Positions 26,508 through 35,166 of a DNA stretch of 64,000 nt are shown one piece after another (within the stretch, counting starts at the first letter, position 1; each line of letters opens with the position of its first letter). Under the pieces are notes generated by a model. The model saw only the letters and a program-made list of their open reading frames with translations, ran no database searches and had not been told where the DNA came from. The stretch lies in NCBI RefSeq assembly GCF_002282855.1, contig NZ_NRIR01000001.1, positions 310,001-374,000 on the forward strand. Direction: 5' to 3'. The stretch comes from Paraferrimonas sedimenticola (GTDB lineage: Bacteria; Pseudomonadota; Gammaproteobacteria; Enterobacterales; Shewanellaceae). Position numbers and translations under genes: made by a program.

Positions 26508-28406
26508 ATGCGATATTATTCAACAGCGGCAGTTCTGCTTTGCGGCCTTTTAGCTGGCTGCGGTGGCGAGGAAACCATCGAGAATCCACTCCAACCCACT
26601 CCAGAAGAGCTTGAGGTTTCTCCAAATAACTTCCTGCAGTACGTCAATAGAGGGCTTTATGACCCGCAAGTATTTGCCACCACGATTGACTCTGCAGGCT
26701 ATGCCGAGGCCTATTACAAAGTAGTGGACGCGGATGGCAGCCGAACGACCTTTCCCGGATGGCAACAGGCCAACGGTTTTAATGAAGCTACCGATGTTAT
26801 CAACGCCAGTTTTCGAGACGTCAATGACCTAGGCTATGGCCGAGATATGTTTGCCTGGAAGTGGCAACATTTGGATGCCAATGGAATGGAGTGTACTAAC
26901 ACCTCATTCTTCGTGGTGAACTATGTCGTCGAAGTGATCGATGGTGATGCATCAGCCTACGGGCCGCTGAACCTAGATGCCCTAATCGCCCAAGACAAAG
27001 ACTTCCACTTTGGTACCAATGCGATTGAATTCAGTCCAATTGACATGAACGATTGCTCATCTCGCAAGATATTGAAGTTCTTCACTTTCTCCCCTAGCGG
27101 TGATCAACAGCGACTGGTCAAAGTGAATCTCGATGGTCGCGGTGAAAAATACATGCCGACCACCTGTATCATCTGTCATGGAGGCTATGCCTATCCTCCA
27201 CTACCAAACGGAGAGTTTGATCCAGTGACTCTTCACTCTCCCCAGTTTGTCATGTTGCAGCCGGATACCTTCCAATACTCCGACATGTCCAACTATACCT
27301 ATGCAGATCAAGCGCCAAATATTCAAGCGATTAACCAACTGGTCTACGATTCGTATGTTGAAGCTGGGCAATATCAAGACATTGGCAGTTGGAATAACGA
27401 GTTTGCCAAGGAGCGTATAGAAGCGGCCTATCAGGTCAAAACAAACGATGAAGGCAGTCCTGTATTCTCGGCGTACTGCCCTGATTGTATTCCCTCCGGT
27501 TGGCAACAAAACGACACTCGCCCCGAAGGTGTCGAGCGGCTCTATACGCAGGTTTTAAAGCCTCATTGCTTGGGTTGTCACAGCTTATTGGGTACAAATG
27601 CCGCTCAAGAGAGAGATAAAAACATTATCACTTTCTCAAGCTACGAGGCCTTTGCCACCTACGCTTCAGGATTAAACGTAGAACTACTCACCGACTACAT
27701 ATTTAAACGTGGAGTAATGCCAGCATCATTGATTAGCAACGATTCCTTTTGGAATTCTCCTGAACAAAAAGCCGGTCTGCTAGCGAGTTTTATCAAGGAG
27801 TTCGACGTCATTTCGCCTCAAGGTGAAATAACAACGCCTGGCTCAGCGTTCGCACGCCCAGGGGGGGACAGACGCCAGCCGTCTCCTGTCCAGCTTGACG
27901 GGAGAGCGAGCTATTTCAGCACAGGTTATCAATGGCAAATTACCTCATCTGATCCGTCTGCAAGCCTGCAAAACGCCGACACGGCCACCCCCACCCTAAC
28001 CGCTGACGACGGAGCTGAGGTCGAGCTGCAATTGGTTACATCCAATAGCACCGGCAATAGTGAGCCCCAACGTTTCACTGTAACCATTGATAACTCAGCC
28101 GCAATCCCTACGTCGTTCCAACAAATTTACGATGAAGTGTTAAACGAAGGTCAGAGGTGCACGGTTTGCCATCAAAGCAATTATGCTTCAAATATGCCAG
28201 TTTACTATCTAGTCGAAGGGGAGCGGCAACTCAGCGATGTGTATCGCAGCGTCTTAGCCAGGGTCGATTTAGTTGAGCCAGAGAACAGCCTGTTGTTGCG
28301 CAAACCCAGCAATGCCCCATTACATGGCGGCGAAGAGGTTTTGCCGATTGATAGTGAAGAGTACCAAAAGGTGCTTCGTTGGATACGCGCTGGAGCACCA
28401 CAATGA
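26508..28406 (+). CDS. Triheme c-type cytochrome lipoprotein
   Basis: The 632-residue protein has a lipobox LAGC (Cys18) with Gly at +2, pointing to the outer membrane. Three CXXCH haem c motifs are present: Cys220-Cys223-His224, Cys354-Cys357-His358 and Cys551-Cys554-His555. An extra CPDC pair near residue 329 lacks the His. A beta-rich, PKD/Ig-like insertion lies at about 435-525 before the last haem domain. The product could be an electron-transfer partner of the upstream CX4CH surface protein and barrel. The family is unnamed to me. A function in respiration or metal reduction is only an inference. Confidence 0.88.
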   Translation: MRYYSTAAVLLCGLLAGCGGEETIENPLQPTPEELEVSPNNFLQYVNRGLYDPQVFATTIDSAGYAEAYYKVVDADGSRTTFPGWQQANGFNEATDVINASFRDVNDLGYGRDMFAWKWQHLDANGMECTNTSFFVVNYVVEVIDGDASAYGPLNLDALIAQDKDFHFGTNAIEFSPIDMNDCSSRKILKFFTFSPSGDQQRLVKVNLDGRGEKYMPTTCIICHGGYAYPPLPNGEFDPVTLHSPQFVMLQPDTFQYSDMSNYTYADQAPNIQAINQLVYDSYVEAGQYQDIGSWNNEFAKERIEAAYQVKTNDEGSPVFSAYCPDCIPSGWQQNDTRPEGVERLYTQVLKPHCLGCHSLLGTNAAQERDKNIITFSSYEAFATYASGLNVELLTDYIFKRGVMPASLISNDSFWNSPEQKAGLLASFIKEFDVISPQGEITTPGSAFARPGGDRRQPSPVQLDGRASYFSTGYQWQITSSDPSASLQNADTATPTLTADDGAEVELQLVTSNSTGNSEPQRFTVTIDNSAAIPTSFQQIYDEVLNEGQRCTVCHQSNYASNMPVYYLVEGERQLSDVYRSVLARVDLVEPENSLLLRKPSNAPLHGGEEVLPIDSEEYQKVLRWIRAGAPQ

Positions 28407-28509
28407 TTTTGAGAGTTAACCACCATGCTGCAGAGCCTCGTTCAAAGCTAATAAAAGCCCAGGCTACTCTCTTATTTTGAATAGAAAATTAGTACAGATG
28501 GGTTAAACG

Positions 28510-28989
28510 ATGGAAAATAAAACATTCTATGAGCACTTTAAAACTTCGCTAGACAGTATGGGCTTGCCCGCGCCCAACAATCTATTTAGCACCGTAACTA
28601 CCGCGTCCTCTACAATCGGTACCTTAGCAGGGATCGTAAAAACTTATGGAACTAAAGTTACTATTGCAGAAGCCGTGCTAGCGGTTCCAGCCGGTTCAGG
28701 AGCAGCGGCAATCACCGCCCAACTTGCTAAAGTCATAGGTGCCTGCACATTAGCCTTTTATGTCGGAGCTTGCTTGGGAGCTTTGGCCTATGCTTCGGGC
28801 GAATGGACATCTGAGCGCCTATGGGCAAATAATGCGCAGGGCACTGCCGACCTCCTAGCCGTTGCAAAGAAACACCATATCGAGCTGGATGCAGAGCTTA
28901 CCAGCCTCCTCAAATTTGGATCTAGGACGTTTTTGGAACGTAGCCACTATGCCGCGCAAGCTGCAGGCAGCAGTTGGCATATCGCCTAA
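28510..28989 (+). CDS. Small Ala/Gly-rich membrane protein of unknown function
   Basis: The 159-residue product has no signal peptide. Residues about 40-105 are Ala/Gly/Thr-rich and contain at least one membrane-like helix (about 77-95, ending LGALAYASG), flanked by polar ends. The gene starts 104 bases after the cytochrome operon and may have its own promoter. A pore-forming or holin-like role is imaginable, but nothing in the sequence proves it. Confidence 0.7.
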   Translation: MENKTFYEHFKTSLDSMGLPAPNNLFSTVTTASSTIGTLAGIVKTYGTKVTIAEAVLAVPAGSGAAAITAQLAKVIGACTLAFYVGACLGALAYASGEWTSERLWANNAQGTADLLAVAKKHHIELDAELTSLLKFGSRTFLERSHYAAQAAGSSWHIA

Positions 28990-29160
28990 ACAAACGCTTT
29001 TATCTATCAGTAGCCTTGTCCCCCTATGTGGTGTCTGCAGCACGACTGCGCGTCGCTATCTAAATCACCAGTCACGATTGTTGAGTCTCTCCATGGGTAA
29101 CATTTGGCGCAGAAGTAAATAACAAACAATGGAGGTTTTTGGCTCGAGTACAACTTTGAT

Positions 29161-29457
29161 ATGATTGCTTGGGTATACAGCACGCATAAGGAAGCTATTA
29201 TTACTCAATTTAAAATTAACCAACTCGATTGGCGCAAACGTCGCCGCCCCAGTCAAACCCTTACCCCAACGCGCATTGAGTGCGAAGACTTTCAAAAAAT
29301 ACACAACCATTTCAGCAAAACTTGGGTCAGCTTTAACGACGGCAGTCACCGCCAAATGATCGGCCGTGTGGTACTAAACACTGTGACGCAAGAGTGGGAG
29401 CTCAACGCGTTATCCGCCGACGGTTTGTCGGTAGCCGCTACCCTCATCGAAACCTAG
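29161..29457 (+). CDS. Small hypothetical protein, 98 residues
   Basis: This is a soluble, fairly basic product with a segment WRKRRRPSQ near residue 25 and no recognised domain. The ATG is the first start in the frame after a stop near 29119. There is no good ribosome-binding site; a GGAGG lies about 28 bases upstream, too far away. Its position between unrelated genes, and the lack of a better competing frame, make it a plausible but unproven gene. Confidence 0.5.
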   Translation: MIAWVYSTHKEAIITQFKINQLDWRKRRRPSQTLTPTRIECEDFQKIHNHFSKTWVSFNDGSHRQMIGRVVLNTVTQEWELNALSADGLSVAATLIET

Positions 29458-29554
29458 TTGGCACTTTATCCCCAAATCAATTCTCACAAAAACTAGTGAA
29501 TAAACAGACTCTTGACTAAGCTGGAAGAACCAAAGTCAACAAGAGTCAACCCCC

Positions 29555-30787
29555 GTGGAATTTGATGAGATCACCAAAGTCCTCTCCATTGAAGGATTCA
29601 TAAGCGTCACTATAGGCATCATTGTCTTGTTTGTTGGCCGACGCATTAACCAGAAAGTAAAGCTGCTGCAAGAGTTCAGCATTCCGGAGCCGGTGACCGG
29701 CGGTTTACTGTTCTCGATAGGCATTGGGCTTATCTACGCCTTTACCAGTATCGAGGTCAATTTCGATATGGGCGCGCGGGATGTGTTCTTGGTGTACTTC
29801 TTCACTACCATTGGCATTAACGCCAGTCTCAAGGATTTGGCAAAAGGTGGTTCACCCTTAGTGCTGCTTTTGGTGATAACCATAGGCTACATGGTGGTCC
29901 AAAACCTCACAGGTATCGGGGTGGCGACCGCCTTCGGTTTAGACCCTGCGGTCGGTCTGCTCGGCGGCAGTGTATCGCTTATTGGTGGTCACGGCACCGC
30001 CATTGCTTGGGCGCCAAAAATTGCCGAGGAGTACGGTATTACCAACGCTATGGAAATTGGTATCGCCAGTGCCACCTTTGGTCTTATTCTGGCCAGTTTA
30101 ATGGGTGGCCCCATTGCTCAGTTTCTGGTTAACCGCTACAAGCTTGAAGGCAACGCCGATGAGCCTTTGGATGTCGGGGTTGACGACGAAGATAAAGAGG
30201 GCACGGTAACCGCCTTTGATTTTCTCAATGCGGTGCTGTCGATCCATATCTGCGTGGTGTTGGGCTTCTTGCTCAACGAGGGGATCGAACAGCTAGGTCT
30301 GCAATTGCCCTTGTTTGTAACCTGTCTATTCGCCGGGATTTTGTGTACCAATACTTTCCCGTCTTACCGTTCGCGCATCACAGGCACCACTTGGCCCTCG
30401 CGCACCCCAGCAATTGCGCTGATTGCCAACATGTCGCTGAGTACCTTCCTGGCCATGTCGCTAATGAGCATGCAGCTTTGGACCCTGATTGAGCTAGCCG
30501 GCCCAATCTTTGCCATTCTTGGCGCTCAGTTTGTGATTGCTGTGGCGGTCAACATACTGATCGTATTTAGAGTCATGGGTAAAAACTATGACGCGGCGGT
30601 AGTCTGCTCCGGCTTTGGCGGTATTTCGCTCGGTTCGACGCCAACGGCAATGGCCAATATGGCGGCCGTAACCGCCCGCTACGGTAACTCGCATTTGGCG
30701 TTTATTATTGTGCCTTTGGTGTGCGCTTTCTTTATCGATTTGGTTAACGCACTGATGATTCCATTCTTCTTGTCGAGCTTCGGCTAA
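29555..30787 (+). CDS. gltS: GltS sodium/glutamate symporter
   Basis: The 410-residue inner-membrane protein imports glutamate with sodium. It has about ten hydrophobic segments and the two Gly-rich re-entrant motifs of the family: LLGGSVSLIGGHGTAIAWAP near residue 140 and GFGGISLGSTPTAMANM near 355. Length matches E. coli GltS. The start is GTG with a weak ribosome-binding site. A strong stem-loop follows at 30805. Confidence 0.94.
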   Translation: MEFDEITKVLSIEGFISVTIGIIVLFVGRRINQKVKLLQEFSIPEPVTGGLLFSIGIGLIYAFTSIEVNFDMGARDVFLVYFFTTIGINASLKDLAKGGSPLVLLLVITIGYMVVQNLTGIGVATAFGLDPAVGLLGGSVSLIGGHGTAIAWAPKIAEEYGITNAMEIGIASATFGLILASLMGGPIAQFLVNRYKLEGNADEPLDVGVDDEDKEGTVTAFDFLNAVLSIHICVVLGFLLNEGIEQLGLQLPLFVTCLFAGILCTNTFPSYRSRITGTTWPSRTPAIALIANMSLSTFLAMSLMSMQLWTLIELAGPIFAILGAQFVIAVAVNILIVFRVMGKNYDAAVVCSGFGGISLGSTPTAMANMAAVTARYGNSHLAFIIVPLVCAFFIDLVNALMIPFFLSSFG

Positions 30788-30804
30788 AGCCTGCCAAATA
30801 AACA

Positions 30805-30840
30805 CGCCAGCAAAACGCTTTCACGGTTGTTTTGCTGGCG
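30805..30840 (+). terminator. Stem-loop after gltS
   Basis: A perfect 12-base stem, CGCCAGCAAAAC (30805-30816) with GTTTTGCTGGCG (30829-30840), encloses a 12-base loop 17 bases after the gltS stop. It has no T-run on the plus strand, so termination may be incomplete or the hairpin may protect the mRNA end. Confidence 0.55.
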
Positions 30841-30916
30841 CTTGCGCTATTGGGTTGCTCCAGTAGTTAGGGTATGATTTTGGTTTTGACGATAAGCCCT
30901 AATAACAGGAAGCTCT

Positions 30917-33475
30917 GTGACCCAAAGCGCCACAGTCGATCTCGACAAACAGACGCCCATGATGCGTCAGTATCTCGCCATTAAAGCCCAGCATCCCAAC
31001 CAACTTTTGCTGTATCGCATGGGCGATTTTTACGAGCTATTTTTTGACGATGCCAAGAAAGCCGCCCAGCTGTTAGACATTTCATTAACCGCTCGCGGCA
31101 AAAGCGGTGGCAATGCTATTCCTATGGCTGGAGTGCCTTATCACGCCATTGAGGGTTACTTAGCTAAGCTGGTGCAATTGGGCGAATCGGCAGCGATTTG
31201 TGAGCAGATTGGCGATCCAGCCACCTCAAAGGGCCCAGTTGAACGCAAAGTCGTTCGTATTATTACCCCGGGTACCTTGACCGACGAGGCTTTGCTACCC
31301 GAGCGCCAAGACAGTTTGCTTGCGGCGATTTATCAAGGCAAACAAGGCTATGGCTACGCCACGCTAGATTTGAGTTCTGGCCGCTTTGTGGTCAACGAAC
31401 TGGCAAGCGAAGAAGCGCTGGAAGCCGAGTTGCAGCGCACGCATCCGGCTGAGCTTTTGTATCCAGAAGATTTTGATGCCCAGCATTTGCTGCGCCCGTA
31501 CAAAGGGGTGCGTCGTCGCCCGTTATGGGAGTTTGAAATCCAATCGGCGCGCAATCAACTCAACCAACAGTTTGGCACCAAGGACCTATCCGGCTTTGGT
31601 GTGGAGTCAATGAACGACGCTCTGTGTGCCGCGGGCTGTTTGATGCAGTACATTAAAGACACTCAGCGCACCGCCCTGCCCCATATTCGCGCGATTGTGG
31701 CTGAGAGTCAGTCTGACTTTGTCATTCTAGATGCGGCCACTCGTCGCAATCTCGAATTGACTCACAACCTAAGCGGCTCTGAAGCTAACACCCTTGCTTC
31801 TGTACTGGATAAAACCAGCACGCCAATGGGCAGTCGCCTGTTAAAACGCTGGTTACATCAACCCTTGACCGACCGTCAGCGCTTGGACGCGCGTCTAGAT
31901 TCCGTGGGTGATATGCTCGATGGTCAGCAATTCGAGCACTATCAAGCGCCGCTAAAAGCCATTGGCGATATGGAGCGAATTTTGGCTCGAGTGGCGTTGC
32001 GCTCCGCTCGCCCTCGCGATTTGGCCAGACTGCGCCAAGCCCTAGAAACTCTGCCAGAGCTGCAACAACTTTTGAGCTTGCAACAAGCGCCAGGGCTCGC
32101 GAGTTTGTCTGAGCGTATTGGTGAATTTCCCGAGCAATTGGCCTTGCTCCAACAGGCAATTGTCGATAACCCGCCCATGCTGATTCGCGATGGTGGCGTG
32201 ATTGCGCCTGGTTACAACAACGAACTCGACGAGTGGCGTGATTTGGCCACTGGTGCTACCGAGTATCTTAGCGAGCTCGAAGCCCGCGAGCGCGAAGAGA
32301 CTGGTATCAGCACCCTCAAGGTGGGCTATAACAAGGTGCATGGCTATTTCATTGAAGTGTCCCGCGCTCAGTCTCACTTGGTGCCCATGCACTATCAGCG
32401 CCGCCAGACGCTAAAGAACATGGAGCGCTACATAGTTCCAGAGCTTAAAGCTCACGAAGACAAGGTGCTGACCAGTCAAGGCAAAGCTTTGGCATTAGAG
32501 AAAGCCCTTTGGGAAGAGCTGTTCGATACGCTAATGCCCGTGATTGGTCAGCTTCAAGCCTGTGCCTTTGCGCTATCTGAGTTGGACGTGCTTGCTAACT
32601 TGGCCGAGCGCGCTGACTCACTGGATTATCACAGACCTAATTTAACCTTGGTGCCTGGGATTGATATCCAAGAAGGTCGCCACCCTGTAGTCGAGCAAGT
32701 ATCGACCGACCCATTCATTGCCAACCCGACTCAACTGTCGCCATCGCGCAAAATGTTGATCGTTACTGGGCCGAACATGGGTGGTAAATCGACCTATATG
32801 CGTCAAACGGCACTGATCGTGTTGATGGCGCACATTGGCAGTTATGTGCCAGCGCAAACGGCAGAGTTAGGCCCTGTGGACCGGATTTTCACCCGTATTG
32901 GCGCCTCAGACGATCTGGCCTCAGGCCGTTCGACCTTTATGGTCGAAATGACGGAGACCGCCAATATTCTGCACAACGCCACTCAGAAATCTCTGGTATT
33001 GATGGATGAAATTGGCCGCGGCACCTCTACTTACGACGGATTATCTTTGGCCTGGGCAGCAGCGGATTACTTGGCGAATAAGCTAGGCAGTATGACCTTG
33101 TTTGCCACCCACTACTTTGAGTTAACCCAGTTGCCTGAGAGCAACACAGGGGTGGCCAATGTCCACTTGGACGCGGTTGAGCACGGTGATTCGATTGCCT
33201 TTATGCACGCGGTACAAGAAGGCCCGGCCAGTCGCAGCTATGGTTTACAGGTGGCGGCGTTCGCGGGTGTCCCGAGTAAAGTGATTCACTCGGCCAAAGC
33301 TAAACTGCACCAGCTAGAAAGTCAGCCGCACTCGGCGACCGCAGCCATTGAGCCAAGCCAGCCTAGTCTTTTGCAAGAGTCGCAGGTGGAACAGGCGTTG
33401 GCGCAAATGGACCCAGACGATCTGACACCTAAACAAGCGCACGCTCTGCTTTATCAGCTGAAGAGCTTGCTTTAG
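30917..33475 (+). CDS. mutS: MutS DNA mismatch repair protein
   Basis: MutS recognises mismatches and recruits MutL. The 852-residue length is normal. The N-terminal mismatch-binding motif [11 protein letters not shown] contains the Phe-x-Glu that stacks on the mismatch. The C-terminal ATPase has Walker [13 protein letters not shown], Walker [14 protein letters not shown] and the ATHYFELT switch. A C-terminal helix-turn-helix and a beta-clamp/tetramerisation tail are present. GTG start with CAGGAAG upstream. A terminator follows at once. Confidence 0.97.
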   Translation: MTQSATVDLDKQTPMMRQYLAIKAQHPNQLLLYRMGDFYELFFDDAKKAAQLLDISLTARGKSGGNAIPMAGVPYHAIEGYLAKLVQLGESAAICEQIGDPATSKGPVERKVVRIITPGTLTDEALLPERQDSLLAAIYQGKQGYGYATLDLSSGRFVVNELASEEALEAELQRTHPAELLYPEDFDAQHLLRPYKGVRRRPLWEFEIQSARNQLNQQFGTKDLSGFGVESMNDALCAAGCLMQYIKDTQRTALPHIRAIVAESQSDFVILDAATRRNLELTHNLSGSEANTLASVLDKTSTPMGSRLLKRWLHQPLTDRQRLDARLDSVGDMLDGQQFEHYQAPLKAIGDMERILARVALRSARPRDLARLRQALETLPELQQLLSLQQAPGLASLSERIGEFPEQLALLQQAIVDNPPMLIRDGGVIAPGYNNELDEWRDLATGATEYLSELEAREREETGISTLKVGYNKVHGYFIEVSRAQSHLVPMHYQRRQTLKNMERYIVPELKAHEDKVLTSQGKALALEKALWEELFDTLMPVIGQLQACAFALSELDVLANLAERADSLDYHRPNLTLVPGIDIQEGRHPVVEQVSTDPFIANPTQLSPSRKMLIVTGPNMGGKSTYMRQTALIVLMAHIGSYVPAQTAELGPVDRIFTRIGASDDLASGRSTFMVEMTETANILHNATQKSLVLMDEIGRGTSTYDGLSLAWAAADYLANKLGSMTLFATHYFELTQLPESNTGVANVHLDAVEHGDSIAFMHAVQEGPASRSYGLQVAAFAGVPSKVIHSAKAKLHQLESQPHSATAAIEPSQPSLLQESQVEQALAQMDPDDLTPKQAHALLYQLKSLL

Positions 33476-33483
33476 GCATTAGA

Positions 33484-33516
33484 AAGCCCGCTAGTAGCAA
33501 CTAGCGGGCTTTTTTG
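33484..33516 (+). terminator. Intrinsic terminator of mutS
   Basis: An 11-base perfect stem, AAGCCCGCTAG (33484-33494) with CTAGCGGGCTT (33501-33511) around a six-base loop, is followed by a T-run, nine bases after the mutS stop. Confidence 0.9.
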
Positions 33517-33520
33517 TTTC

Positions 33521-33658
33521 TGTCATTCCCAGCGAACCGTTTGTCATTCCCAGCTTGGCTGGGAATCCACCTAACTGCTATTTGCAACTGGATGGATTCC
33601 CTCCTTCGAGGGAATGACAGGTGAGTCGAGGGAATGACAGCAGCTGGTCGTGGGAATG
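33521..33658. repeat. Cluster of ATTCCC/GGGAAT palindromic repeats
   Basis: TGTCATTCCCAGC occurs at 33521 and 33542 in direct orientation. Two hairpins follow: ATTCCC-N9-GGGAAT (33546-33566) and ATTCCC-N8-GGGAAT (33596-33615). Inverted partners GGGAATGACAG recur at 33610 and 33630, and a decayed GGGAATGCCAG lies near 33652. The array fills the gap between mutS and the convergent porin gene. It resembles short intergenic palindromic repeats (REP/MITE-like) of many gammaproteobacteria. Confidence 0.75.
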
Positions 33659-33670
33659 CCAGCAGCCGAC

Positions 33671-34882
33671 TTAAAACGCCAAGCTAGTCCATACCCACAA
33701 CTTGTTGGTATCCACTTTACCAGCGGCCGAATCACCCGCCATGTAAGCAGCGTACTTAACACCAGCGGTCAGATTGTCGGTTAGCTTACGACTCAGTACC
33801 ACATCCAACTCTTTACCTAAGTTGCTCACACCATCTTTACTCACATCGGCTTTGAAGTCGTGGTAAGTCACGCCCCAGTTGTGACCCTTGATGTTGCCGC
33901 TCAGACCCAGATACAAGTCCTTCAGACCTTGCTTAGGCGTGCCTAAGAACTGATCCGCCCAACCGTTAAATTTGTGCAGAGTCGCTAGTGGGGTTGCAAA
34001 ACCATAGTTGCCATTGTCTGAGCCCAAGACTTCGTAGCCCAAGGTCACAGTCAGTGGCTTAAAGCTGGCTTTACCTTCTAGCAAGTAGTAGTTGGCTTTG
34101 TACTCAACCGCTTCTTTAACCGACTTTTGCTGAGCGAACTCGGCTTGATAACCCAGGCCAAAGGCGTCTAGCTGGCGCTTACCCGCCAATCGAATACCAA
34201 AGGTATCCAGGTTGTTCTTAGTGTTGTTGTCTTCTGCCAACAAGTAGCCATAACCACTGATTTTACCAATCGCAGTTTTGTAGCCTAAGTTAAACAAGTG
34301 GTCTTTAGAGTCAACATCGCGCACGTCAGAGAAGATGCGGTTACGCTTGCCAATGTAGGCATAAGTCGCGTCTAAGTCTTTGATTGGCGAGTAAACGAAT
34401 GATACTGCATCAAAGGTTTGACGGTCTTGACGCCAGCCAACGTGGCCGACAAAACGTTGGTTATCCAGTGCAATTACCTGACGGCCAACACGCGCTTTGA
34501 ACTGGTCATTCTTGTACTGCAAAAAGGCCTGATCCACTTCGGTGGTTTTCGGGTCAGCAATCACAGAGTACTCAGGATTACTGCCCAGAGCATCGTTGTA
34601 CTTGTTAACGCCTGCAACTGGACGCGAGTCTTCAAACTCTACCAGGGCGCTAAAGCCGTTGAAGTCGGCGGTGGTATAGCCCAAACGAGTGCGAACGGTT
34701 AGCGCGTTGGCATTCTTAAGCGCGTTGTCCTGATCCACTCCCTCGTAACGCAAGCGCACATCAACCGAGGCTTTGCCTTCGGTAATGGCTTGAGTCAAAG
34801 TGTTGGCTTGTTCGGCGTTGGCTTGGCTGATGCCTGCCAGAGAGATGGCAATGCTGGCTGCAATGATGGTCGGCTTTAGCAT
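33671..34882 (-). CDS. Outer-membrane porin-like protein (alginate-export-like beta-barrel)
   Basis: The 403-residue product has a signal peptide ending at about residue 23 (SQANA, then EQA), repeated amphipathic strands throughout, and a C-terminal Phe (VWTSLAF), all typical of an outer-membrane barrel. Motifs such as DVRLRYEGVDQDN, KARVGRQVIALDNQRFVG and WRQDRQTFDA recall the alginate-export/OprD-like barrels. The substrate cannot be told. The frame opens eight codons upstream at 34906, but AAGGA is correctly placed before the ATG at 34882. The stop lies beside the repeat cluster. Confidence 0.85.
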   Translation of the reverse strand: MLKPTIIAASIAISLAGISQANAEQANTLTQAITEGKASVDVRLRYEGVDQDNALKNANALTVRTRLGYTTADFNGFSALVEFEDSRPVAGVNKYNDALGSNPEYSVIADPKTTEVDQAFLQYKNDQFKARVGRQVIALDNQRFVGHVGWRQDRQTFDAVSFVYSPIKDLDATYAYIGKRNRIFSDVRDVDSKDHLFNLGYKTAIGKISGYGYLLAEDNNTKNNLDTFGIRLAGKRQLDAFGLGYQAEFAQQKSVKEAVEYKANYYLLEGKASFKPLTVTLGYEVLGSDNGNYGFATPLATLHKFNGWADQFLGTPKQGLKDLYLGLSGNIKGHNWGVTYHDFKADVSKDGVSNLGKELDVVLSRKLTDNLTAGVKYAAYMAGDSAAGKVDTNKLWVWTSLAF

Positions 34883-35120
34883 GTGTTTTTCCTTGTAAAA
34901 AGACATTCTGAATTCCTGTCGAAGCGCAGTAGATGCTCTTTCGGCACCAAGATTGTTATCACGCTTCGCTACCCTTGAGGCGAATGCTAAAACCCCTTAA
35001 CAAGGCGTTTTCAGATCTGTATCACACCAGCTATTAAATACCCCTTTTTGGTTAACACTAAATTACAAAGCGATCACACAAACCCAGTCGACTGAAGCTT
35101 AAGCGGTGATCACGCTCAAC

Positions 35121-35145
35121 AAAAAAGCCAGCGCATAGCGCTGGC
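35121..35145 (-). terminator. Intrinsic terminator of the first TonB receptor gene
   Basis: On the minus strand, an eight-base stem (GCCAGCGC with GCGCTGGC, 35127-35145, three-base loop) is followed by six T, 22 bases after the receptor stop. Confidence 0.85.
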
Positions 35146-35166
35146 CCTTGTCGATACCTGCTGAGC

